From Anaerolineae bacterium (GTDB lineage Bacteria; Chloroflexota; Anaerolineae; B4-G1; SLSP01): DNA of 8,087 bases. Below are positions 1 to 5,343 of this stretch, one piece after another. Each line of letters opens with the position of its first letter. Position 1 is the first letter of the stretch. A program made the position numbers and the translations under genes. A model generated the notes under the pieces. The model worked only from the letters and a program-made list of their open reading frames with translations. It was not told where the DNA came from and did no database searches. Where the stretch lies: positions 1 to 8,087 of the forward strand of contig JAFGSL010000494.1 in the NCBI GenBank assembly GCA_016934645.1, in the 5' to 3' direction.

Positions 1-401
1 TCCAGTTCCGGGCCGGTGTTGAACCCAAAACCCATCTCTTCAGCTTTCTTCACGGCACGCTTCAGGACGCCGCGTGGGTCGCCGGGGAAGGGTTTCCCTG
101 CCGGAGTGTAGACATCGCAGATCATACGCGCGGTGCCGGCCCCCTCTTTGGCCTCCCACGGGATGATCTGAAACGTGGCTGGATCGGGCATCAGGTACAT
201 ATCGCTTTCTGCGATGCGGGCAAATCCCTGTACCGAAGACCCGTCGAACCATACCCCCTTGTCTAGTGCGACTTCGAGTTCGTGACTGGGGATGGTGATC
301 CCCTTCACGATGCCGACAATGTCGGTGAATTGCAAATGGATGAATTTCACCATATGCTCGCGGACCAAACGTAGGACATCTTGCGCTGTTGTGACAGACA
401 T
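1..401 (-). CDS. glnA: Glutamine synthetase type I, N-terminal part (runs off left edge)
   Basis: Catalyses ATP-dependent synthesis of glutamine from glutamate and ammonia, the entry point of nitrogen assimilation, in the cytoplasm as a dodecamer. Only the first 133 residues are in the window. They cover the N-terminal beta-grasp domain and the very start of the catalytic domain. VWFDGSSVQGFARIAESD (about residues 50-67) is the family's conserved latch carrying the aspartate that reaches into the neighbouring subunit's active site. The last residues, NTGPEL, lead into the first metal-binding glutamate, which lies just beyond the edge. The ATG at 399-401 is chosen because AGGAGG lies 6 nt upstream and the protein begins as family members do. 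pucR lies upstream in the same direction, but a separate promoter sits in the 211-bp gap, so glnA can be transcribed alone. The class (GSI-alpha-like) is inferred from the short N-terminus. Confidence 0.96.
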   Translation of the reverse strand, partial: MSVTTAQDVLRLVREHMVKFIHLQFTDIVGIVKGITIPSHELEVALDKGVWFDGSSVQGFARIAESDMYLMPDPATFQIIPWEAKEGAGTARMICDVYTPAGKPFPGDPRGVLKRAVKKAEEMGFGFNTGPEL

Positions 402-518
402 GCTATACCTCCTGGTTTAATAAAAATGGGCAAAGGTCTAAGGCGCTATCTGAAAACTGCGCCGGCAAGCGTTTCTGGTACGCCGCCGTTGAATTCTCGG
501 ATAGGGTCTAAACCAATG
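402..518 (-). promoter_or_regulatory. glnA 5' leader with ribosome binding site and small hairpin
   Basis: This is the transcribed leader of about 117 nt expected from the glnA promoter at 525-554. The Shine-Dalgarno AGGAGG is at 408-413, 6 nt from the ATG. A small inverted repeat GGCGC/GCGCC (442-446 and 459-463, 12-nt loop) could form a hairpin. GGTTTA near the 5' end of the leader can also pair with TAAACC beside the ribosome binding site, which would be a long-range fold. I recognise no known riboswitch. The Shine-Dalgarno is certain; a regulatory role for the folds is speculation. Confidence 0.5.
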
Positions 519-524
519 GATGCC

Positions 525-554
525 AGTATACAGGAAGAGGGCTACGTCTGTCTA
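525..554 (-). promoter_or_regulatory. Probable sigma70-type promoter of glnA
   Basis: On the minus strand a -35 TAGACA (549-554, 5 of 6 to TTGACA) is separated by 18 bp from a -10 TATACT (525-530, 5 of 6). The expected start is near 518. It lies between the pucR stop and glnA in the right orientation, and is the best-matching two-hexamer promoter in the window. Confidence 0.6.
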
Positions 555-619
555 TGGGCAAGTTGAACGAAAATTATGGGGATTCTATGGGGCAAATTGC
601 CTAGGAGCGCGGTTATGGG
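553..619. repeat. Four TATGGG boxes upstream of glnA, three helically phased
   Basis: TATGGG on the plus strand occurs at 553-558, 575-580, 586-591 and 614-619. The start-to-start distances are 22, 11 and 28 bp, so the first three lie on one face of the helix. Two copies sit in longer similar blocks: CTATGGGCAAGTTG from 552 and CTATGGGGCAAATTG from 585. The first box overlaps the glnA -35, and the last sits on the pucR stop codon and may be chance. A short palindrome GGCAA-A-TTGCC (591-601) overlaps the third. The arrangement suggests binding sites for a nitrogen or PucR-type regulator; the protein is unknown. Confidence 0.35.
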
Positions 620-2253
620 CACGCCGTGGCGACGAAAGGACGCACTTTGAGGGCCAATTGCAGCGCGAAACGATCATCCGCGTCGTTCAAGTCTACGTTG
701 CTGATTTCGGCGATGCGTTCCAGGCGATAAAGCAGTGAGTTGCGGTGTAAATGTAGTGCTTCTGCCGTTTGGCTGATGTTCCCGAGGTGGGCGAAGAAAG
801 CTTCGAGCGTGGGCACGAGTTGGGCCTCGTGTTCGCGGTCGTAGTCCGCCAACGGGGCCAGGATCTGGTTGTGAAAATTGTGCAATTGATCGCATCCCTG
901 GAGATGGTTGAGAAGATGGTATAACCCCATGTCGCCGAATGAAACGATCTTGTCGCCGTTAAACAGCATCTGTGCCAGGCTCAACGCTTCGCGGGCCTGA
1001 CCGAAAGATCGCCGCAAGCCGGATAGTCCCATCCCGATTTGTCCCAGCCCCATGGCCACACGCACGTCCGGGGCTAACGCGAGGATGCGCTCGCGCGCCG
1101 TTTGGGCATAGTGCGCGATGTTTTTCAGGTTGGTTGCATCATCGGTGGCGCACAGCGCGGCTAGTTTCTCTTCGTAGGTGCAGAAGAGTGTCTGGATGGT
1201 GCTCCCTGCCAGACTCGCGCGCAATTTGTCGGCGACGACTGTCCAGGCGCGCGCGCTGCTTCGGGTTAAACTGATGAGGATGACGGCATGCTGCCGGTTG
1301 AGGTTGTAGTCCATTTCCGTTGCACGCCGGGTCAATGCGACTTCTTCGGCAGCAGGGGTGGTCAACAGCATCGCGAGGAAGTCACCCCTGAACCGGTTTT
1401 CTACCGCTATCACGGCGCGTTGTTTAGCCAATTCCATGGCACACACTAACGAACCGCGCTCGGCAGCCAGACGATCCAGATCGTCAAGATCATCCTTTGA
1501 TCCCAAGATAGAGAGATATCCACCGAGTTGTCCTTCGATGACGATTGCGGTAACCAGGCAAGCCCAGCCGGGTGTGTTCAGATCGACATATTTCCAGGGT
1601 GGGGCCTTGCTATCGAGAGCGTGATCGCCTGACCATTGATCGAGGGTGGCTGTGGCGAGACTCGTTTTAAGCTCTTTGGGTGAAAAGGCACAGGGATCAA
1701 TCAATGCCTGAGTTTGGATGATAAACTGTTCATCGTGCAGAATGACCGATTTTTTGACGATATCGCGCAATGTTGCGACGATAGCAGGCAATCCGCGATT
1801 TTCAATGGAGATTTGGGCCAGTTGGCGGTAGATTTGCCTTCCGCGCCGGTCGAGTTGGGCCTCGCGCTCGACAATGAGGCGGATGATGTCGTGTTCGACA
1901 TCGCGTAAGTCCGCTGTATCCGGCAGGTGCAGGATGCAGATGTGGTGCTTGTCGGCGACTTTTACCGCCTGTGGCGAAACAGTACCCACAACAGCTATGG
2001 CTGCCACATTGCGCGTCGCCAACGACGTCACGATTTTGGCCAGGGTCAGCCGTTCGTCAAGGAGCGAAATGGCCGCAACCGAAAGCAATACGATTTCCCC
2101 TTCTTCCAGATTCGCAAATGCCGGAGCCTGCGACGACATGCGGCGTGCCCAGGATACCATCCGGGTCAAATCACCGCCGGTATTGGCAAGCTCTGTGCCC
2201 TCAGGCAACGCCAGTCGCCATACGTCTTGTACGTTTGGAAGTCCGATGTCCAT
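613..2253 (-). CDS. PucR/CdaR-family transcriptional regulator
   Basis: DNA-binding regulator of 546 residues with full PucR architecture. Residues about 6-130 resemble the PucR N-terminal ligand-sensing domain. About 140-285 is a linker and GAF-like region. About 286-430 is the degenerate GGDEF-like domain of this family. The C-terminus (478-540) is the PucR helix-turn-helix: GNISQTAEALHLHRNSLLYR (491-510) followed by LERI matches the family signature of TA, HRN and YRL residues. Characterised relatives sense purine-degradation products or other nitrogen/carbon metabolites; the ligand here cannot be read. It lies upstream of glnA in the same direction and is divergent from a GNAT acetyltransferase, which fits nitrogen control. 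There is no Shine-Dalgarno before the ATG at 2251-2253, but a TATACT lies 7 nt upstream, so a leaderless or nearly leaderless mRNA is likely. The frame is intact and of normal length. Confidence 0.9.
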   Translation of the reverse strand: MDIGLPNVQDVWRLALPEGTELANTGGDLTRMVSWARRMSSQAPAFANLEEGEIVLLSVAAISLLDERLTLAKIVTSLATRNVAAIAVVGTVSPQAVKVADKHHICILHLPDTADLRDVEHDIIRLIVEREAQLDRRGRQIYRQLAQISIENRGLPAIVATLRDIVKKSVILHDEQFIIQTQALIDPCAFSPKELKTSLATATLDQWSGDHALDSKAPPWKYVDLNTPGWACLVTAIVIEGQLGGYLSILGSKDDLDDLDRLAAERGSLVCAMELAKQRAVIAVENRFRGDFLAMLLTTPAAEEVALTRRATEMDYNLNRQHAVILISLTRSSARAWTVVADKLRASLAGSTIQTLFCTYEEKLAALCATDDATNLKNIAHYAQTARERILALAPDVRVAMGLGQIGMGLSGLRRSFGQAREALSLAQMLFNGDKIVSFGDMGLYHLLNHLQGCDQLHNFHNQILAPLADYDREHEAQLVPTLEAFFAHLGNISQTAEALHLHRNSLLYRLERIAEISNVDLNDADDRFALQLALKVRPFVATACP

Positions 2254-2260
2254 AACGCCG

Positions 2261-2266
2261 AGTATA
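2261..2266 (-). promoter_or_regulatory. Possible -10 element giving a near-leaderless pucR mRNA
   Basis: TATACT on the minus strand ends 7 nt before the pucR ATG, placing the expected transcription start within 1-2 nt of the start codon. No Shine-Dalgarno precedes the ATG, which agrees with this. No convincing -35 is visible 15-19 bp upstream, so the promoter may depend on an activator. Confidence 0.35.
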
Positions 2267-2297
2267 CCGCAAAAGTTATTTCTACCTAGTACCGCAA
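2265..2297. repeat. Direct repeat TACCGCAA at the pucR promoter
   Basis: TACCGCAA occurs at 2265-2272 and 2290-2297, 25 bp apart, overlapping and just upstream of the presumed pucR -10. Two direct 8-mers at a promoter could be an operator, for example for autoregulation by PucR. They could also be chance in this short interval. Confidence 0.3.
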
Positions 2298-2330
2298 GTC
2301 GCCAGTTCCTTCTCAGATAATGATGCTCAG

Positions 2331-2385
2331 AGGGGATCGCCAGATCCCCGACTATGCGCCAGGCGCGGGGATCTGACGATCCCCT
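2331..2385. repeat. Double palindrome, 20-bp near-perfect inverted repeat with self-palindromic arms
   Basis: The arms at 2331-2350 and 2366-2385 are reverse complements with one mismatch, around a 15-nt loop that itself holds GCGCC-A-GGCGC (partly using the right arm). Each arm is also a dyad: GGGGATC-GCCA-GATCCCC (2332-2349) and GGGGATC-TGAC-GATCCCC (2367-2384), with centres 35 bp apart and four GATC sites in all. It lies between divergent gene starts, so it terminates neither gene. Candidate explanations are a dispersed REP-like repeat, a pair of operators for the flanking genes, or a foldback element. The structure is seen directly; the role is open. Confidence 0.85.
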
Positions 2386-2440
2386 TGAAGCTGCAAACTA
2401 GAGAGGAATTTATGCCGCGCTGTCCTGGCTCTATCACCCT

Positions 2441-2468
2441 TTGTATATTTGGTTAAGACGTTTATACT
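2441..2468 (+). promoter_or_regulatory. Possible promoter of the GNAT acetyltransferase gene
   Basis: TTGTAT (2441-2446) is followed after 16 bp by TATACT (2463-2468, 5 of 6). The predicted start near 2475 gives a leader of about 40 nt. The -35 is weak (3 of 6). The double palindrome ends 55 bp upstream of it. Confidence 0.4.
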
Positions 2469-2515
2469 TCCAGTGTTGGTTGCGCTTATTTTGTCTGTGA
2501 AGGACCGGAGGGACG

Positions 2516-3079
2516 ATGGATATCTGGCAAGGCAAACATGTTCGTCTGCGCGGCGTAGAGCCGGGTGACGCTGACGTTTTCTTCGCGTGGCGCGATAGCG
2601 ATATGGAGCGTTTTACGGATTTCGTGCGCTTCCCCTATTCGTTGGAGGCCACGCGTCGCCATTTTGAGAAGATGGCAACATCGGAAGCAAAGGACGATCT
2701 TTTCGATTTCGTTATCGAGAACGAGGCCGGAGAAGCCGTTGGTATCATCAATTCCCACACCTGCGACCGGCGGGTGGGGTGCTTTATGTACGGCCTGGCA
2801 ATTGGCCCGGATTATCGCCGCAGAGGTTACGCCTCAGAGGCGATTCTCCTGCTGTTGCGTTACTTTTTCGAAGAACTCAACTACCAGAAGGTCTCGGCAA
2901 CGGTCTACTCGAACAATGAACCCTCGCAGCGCGTCCACGAAAGCCTGGGATTCACGCTGGAAGGCCGTATCCGCCGGGTGATCTTCACGCTAGGCCAACA
3001 CTTCGACGAACTCCACTATGGGATGACGGTGGAAGAGTTTCGGGCGAATGAGCGAATGGAAGAATCAGCGAATAGATGA
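2516..3079 (+). CDS. GNAT-family N-acetyltransferase (RimJ/RimL type)
   Basis: Acetyl-CoA-dependent N-acetyltransferase of 187 residues, likely cytoplasmic. The start has WQGKHVRLRGVEPGDADVFF, typical of the Acetyltransf_3/RimJ-RimL group. Motif A, the pyrophosphate-binding loop, is YRRRGYASEAI (100-110). The C-terminal NEPSQRVHESLGFTLEGRIR (134-153) is the canonical CoA-side segment of the group. The substrate cannot be read; relatives acetylate ribosomal protein N-termini, amino acids, polyamines or antibiotics. GGAGGG (2507-2512) just before the ATG supports the start. The gene is divergent from pucR and converges on the MFS gene with a 12-bp gap. Residues from about 177 (ANERMEESANR) and the stop are encoded by an imperfect 8-bp repeat, so the natural C-terminus was probably a little different. 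Confidence 0.92.
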   Translation: MDIWQGKHVRLRGVEPGDADVFFAWRDSDMERFTDFVRFPYSLEATRRHFEKMATSEAKDDLFDFVIENEAGEAVGIINSHTCDRRVGCFMYGLAIGPDYRRRGYASEAILLLLRYFFEELNYQKVSATVYSNNEPSQRVHESLGFTLEGRIRRVIFTLGQHFDELHYGMTVEEFRANERMEESANR

Positions 3080-3102
3080 ATTCCCCAATCCCTAATCCCC
3101 TG
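3044..3102 (+). repeat. Compound short tandem repeat, octamers then C-rich heptamers (left copy)
   Basis: From 3044 to 3083 there are five imperfect octamers related to GCGAATGA (GCGAATGA, GCGAATGG, AAGAATCA, GCGAATAG, then a degenerate unit). They are followed by C-rich heptamers TCCCCAA (3082-3088), TCCCTAA (3089-3095) and TCCCCTG (3096-3102). The tract contains the stop codons of both converging genes. Its layout mirrors, in opposite orientation, the tract at 4296-4424. Confidence 0.65.
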
Positions 3103-4279
3103 CCTGCGTCTTACGTTGAAAGACGATGGGCAGCAAGGGGACAGCCAGCACGTTGACTGCGGCGATGATGACGAACGTCCAGCGAAAGCCCACTGCGTCC
3201 GTCAAGCCACCGCCGACGGCCATGCCCACACCCTGTGCCACGTTCACCACTGCCATCAGGATGGAGAACATCGATGCGGCGATGCGCGGATCGGTGTAGT
3301 TCATCGATAGCGCGTAGTAGAGCGTCTGGCAGACCCCGTAGGCCAGCCCGAAGACTGCGACCACTGGCCACGCCAGCAGCGTGTTGGGCGTCAGCGCCAA
3401 CGCCAGCACTGCGACGAAGGTGACAGCCAGCGCCGTTATGACCGCGTTGCGGTTACCGAGTCGTTTGATAAACGCGCCGCCGGCTACCCCGCCCAGCACC
3501 ACACCGATACCCCACACTGTCGTAATCAGCCCGGCGGTGCTGAGCGCGATGCCGAACTCGGATTCCAGAAAGGGATTGACCATCTGGTTGGCCCCGGCGA
3601 TGATGAAGAAGATGACGAAGCCCAATCCTGCGAGCGCGATGACGGGTATATGCTTGAAAGCCCGGAACGCTCCCCAATCGAATTCGCGCTCGATAGGACG
3701 CGCAGCTTCGCGTAGCCGCAGCACCATCGGCAATGGAAGCAGTGTAAAAACTGCCAGCAGCCAGAAAACGGCCAGCCAGGAAACGTATTCCGCCAGCAGC
3801 CCCACGATGGAGGCGGTGATGACTACGCCGAGTGCCCGCCCGCCGACCATAAAGCTTTGGATGGTCCCTTGCTCCTTTTCGGGGATAGTGTCTAGCGCGA
3901 GGCCGTCGGTGCAGGTATCGTAGAGCGCCATCGCCATCTGCAGGACGAACGCCAGCGCAACGAAGCCCCAGTATGCCCCCGCCGGATCAATGAAGGGCGC
4001 AACGATCAGACAGAGCGCCTGGATCACCAGCCCAATGACGATGTATGGCTTGCGATGCCCCAGACCGAACAAGTTCACCTTGTCGCTCAACATCCCCAGA
4101 AAGATTTTGATGACGAAGGGAATCAGTGCGATGGAGGCGAAGATGCCCACGTCGCCCATCGTCAACCCTCTCGAAAGGAAATAGATGGCGTTGAGCGCAG
4201 TAAAATAGCTCAACACCGTCCCCTGGGCAAAATAAAGTAGCCCAAACATCAAATAAGACGAACGTTTCTGCTGTGGCAT
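3092..4279 (-). CDS. Major facilitator superfamily transporter, 12-helix type
   Basis: Inner-membrane secondary transporter of 395 residues, the usual length for a 12-helix MFS protein. Hydrophobic segments run through the protein with a central polar loop near residues 187-210. The loop between helices 2 and 3 carries the MFS signature in variant form, LGMLSDKVNLFGLGHRKPY (61-79). DTCTDGLALDTIPEKEQG (121-138) recalls the PucC/BCD and AmpG/PAT branches of MFS, so pigment, muropeptide or another amphipathic substrate is possible, but the substrate is not assignable. The ATG at 4277-4279 is chosen because GGAGGA (4285-4290) lies 5 nt upstream and MPQQKRSSYLMFGLLYFAQG is a normal MFS start. The frame is open further upstream, but only through repeat DNA and an alternate frame of the glycosyltransferase. 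It is probably cotranscribed with the glycosyltransferase, 35 nt upstream. The final G-D-stop lies in repeat sequence. Confidence 0.9.
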   Translation of the reverse strand: MPQQKRSSYLMFGLLYFAQGTVLSYFTALNAIYFLSRGLTMGDVGIFASIALIPFVIKIFLGMLSDKVNLFGLGHRKPYIVIGLVIQALCLIVAPFIDPAGAYWGFVALAFVLQMAMALYDTCTDGLALDTIPEKEQGTIQSFMVGGRALGVVITASIVGLLAEYVSWLAVFWLLAVFTLLPLPMVLRLREAARPIEREFDWGAFRAFKHIPVIALAGLGFVIFFIIAGANQMVNPFLESEFGIALSTAGLITTVWGIGVVLGGVAGGAFIKRLGNRNAVITALAVTFVAVLALALTPNTLLAWPVVAVFGLAYGVCQTLYYALSMNYTDPRIAASMFSILMAVVNVAQGVGMAVGGGLTDAVGFRWTFVIIAAVNVLAVPLLPIVFQRKTQAGD

Positions 4280-4295
4280 AATGGTCCTCCGGTGT

Positions 4296-4424
4296 GGTGG
4301 TTTCTGGTTTTGCGTTATGGGTTTTGGGTTGTGGGCTTTGCGTGGTCTGTCGCCTCGCCGATTCGCTGATTCGCCGATTCGTAATTCGCAATTCGCAACT
4401 CGCAACTCGCAACTCGCAACTTGC
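4296..4424 (-). repeat. Compound short tandem repeat of three unit types (right copy)
   Basis: Three adjacent arrays, read on the plus strand. The first is seven heptamers near TTGGGTT (4296-4344: GGTGGTT, TCTGGTT, TTGCGTT, ATGGGTT, TTGGGTT, GTGGGCT, TTGCGTG). The second is four octamers near CGATTCGC (4351-4382). The third is six heptamers near GCAACTC (4381-4422: GTAATTC, GCAATTC, three GCAACTC, GCAACTT). On the minus strand the order is GCGAGTT, then GCGAATCR, then AACCCAA units. That matches the octamer-then-C-rich order of the tract at 3044-3102. It encodes the C-terminal tail of the glycosyltransferase and reaches almost to the MFS ribosome binding site. The spacerless short units exclude a CRISPR array. 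Confidence 0.85.
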
Positions 4425-5337
4425 TCTTCAGCACCTGGCGGTAGGCAGCGATGCGGGCGGCGCGCAGGTCTCGGTGATGACCGATAAGCCACTTCGCGCC
4501 CTCGATGCCGATTTGCCAGACATATTGGGCGAGTAACCAAATCCGCAGGATTTCAGCGATGGCGTTGCCGTGGTACTTGCGTGTGTAGCGGACTTTGCTG
4601 GTTTGAAAGTACATGTGGCGCGCAGGTACGACCTGTTCGCTGCTCTTGCCTTCGTGGTGAACGACCTGCGCTTCCGGGAAATAAACGATGCGCCAACCTG
4701 CGTCACGTATCCGGCGGCACCAGTCCAGTTCCTCGGAGTACATGAAGAAACCTTCGTCCATGCCACCAACCTGCATGAAGGCCTCGCGGCGTGCTAGCAT
4801 TGCTGCTCCGGTGATCCAATCCACGTCCTGGATAGCATCATCGGGCTGCGCTTGCGCGTAGTAATGGCGCAGCAGTTTGCGTGGGGTCAATTTCTCGAGC
4901 CAGGTGCTTTCGAGGAGGAGCACCGGCAGGGTGGGGAAGTGACGGCGCGAGGATTGTACGCTGCCGTCGGGATTAAGCAATTGTGGACCGACCATACCCA
5001 CGTCAGGATGTGCCCGGATGTGATCTACCATACGCGGTAGCGCGTCCGCTACGGCTTCGGTATCGGGATTGAGTAGGAGCAAGTAGTCACCTGTGGCGGC
5101 GGCGAGGCCCTGGTTGTTGCCACCGGTGAACCCACGGTTTTCTGTGTTGGCGATGACCCGCACGTTGGGGAAGTCCGCGCGCAGCATGGTAACGCTGTCA
5201 TCGTGCGAGGCGTTGTCCACAACGATGACTTCCAGTTCCGATTGGCTGTCCCATGAGGCATAGACAGAGGTGAGTGCGCGTTGCAGCAGATCACACACGT
5301 TCCAGCTCACGATGATGACGGACAGAACGGTGCTCAT
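4315..5337 (-). CDS. Family 2 glycosyltransferase (rhamnosyltransferase-like)
   Basis: GT-A fold, nucleotide-sugar-dependent inverting glycosyltransferase of 340 residues, acting at the cytoplasmic face of the membrane on a glycan or lipid-linked acceptor. The start VLSVIIVSWN (4-13) is typical. VIVVDNASHDDS (37-48) and ENRGFTGGNNQGL (66-78) bind the nucleotide. LLLLNPDTE (86-94) holds the metal-binding acidic motif. DWITGAAMLARREAF (173-187) and FFMYSEELDWCRRI (197-210), with the catalytic-base region, place it near the WbbL/rhamnosyltransferase branch. Sugar and acceptor are unknown. It starts 6 nt after the polyprenyl synthase stop with only a weak ribosome binding site, so translational coupling is likely. 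The last 34 residues or so (from about 307: RVASCELRIANYESANQRIG onward) are translated tandem repeat and are probably not part of the enzyme fold. Confidence 0.93.
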   Translation of the reverse strand: MSTVLSVIIVSWNVCDLLQRALTSVYASWDSQSELEVIVVDNASHDDSVTMLRADFPNVRVIANTENRGFTGGNNQGLAAATGDYLLLLNPDTEAVADALPRMVDHIRAHPDVGMVGPQLLNPDGSVQSSRRHFPTLPVLLLESTWLEKLTPRKLLRHYYAQAQPDDAIQDVDWITGAAMLARREAFMQVGGMDEGFFMYSEELDWCRRIRDAGWRIVYFPEAQVVHHEGKSSEQVVPARHMYFQTSKVRYTRKYHGNAIAEILRIWLLAQYVWQIGIEGAKWLIGHHRDLRAARIAAYRQVLKSKLRVASCELRIANYESANQRIGEATDHAKPTTQNP

Positions 5338-5343
5338 TGAGGT

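Noticed and set aside
402..518. Glutamine riboswitch or other known RNA in the glnA leader
   Set aside because: I could not identify the conserved core of any known riboswitch; only short generic inverted repeats are present.
1874..2320. Plus-strand open frame of 148 codons opposite pucR
   Set aside because: It is antisense to a well-supported regulator gene, shows no recognisable domain, and has low-complexity shadow-like composition.
2331..2385. The double palindrome as an intrinsic terminator
   Set aside because: It lies upstream of both divergent genes and has no following T-tract on either strand.
2412..2456. Fourteen-codon frame (MPRCPGSITLCIFG) preceded by AGGA, as a leader peptide or small gene
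   Set aside because: The likely acetyltransferase promoter lies within or after it, so it may not be transcribed. No attenuator structure or informative codon run follows.
3080..3091. Bidirectional terminator between the converging acetyltransferase and MFS genes
   Set aside because: The gap is 12 bp and falls in repeat sequence, with no GC-rich stem followed by a T-tract on either strand.
3381..3923. Plus-strand open frame of 180 codons opposite the MFS gene
   Set aside because: The Ser/Ala/Pro-rich translation is typical of the antisense of a hydrophobic membrane protein gene. No separate signals or family features are seen.
4351..4424. Possible CRISPR array
   Set aside because: The units are only 7-8 bp and contiguous with no unique spacers, and no cas genes are nearby.
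4280..4540. In-frame upstream extension of the MFS gene, giving a 482-residue protein
   Set aside because: The extra residues come from tandem repeat DNA and an alternate frame of the glycosyltransferase. The ATG at 4277-4279 has GGAGGA 5 nt upstream and starts a normal MFS protein.
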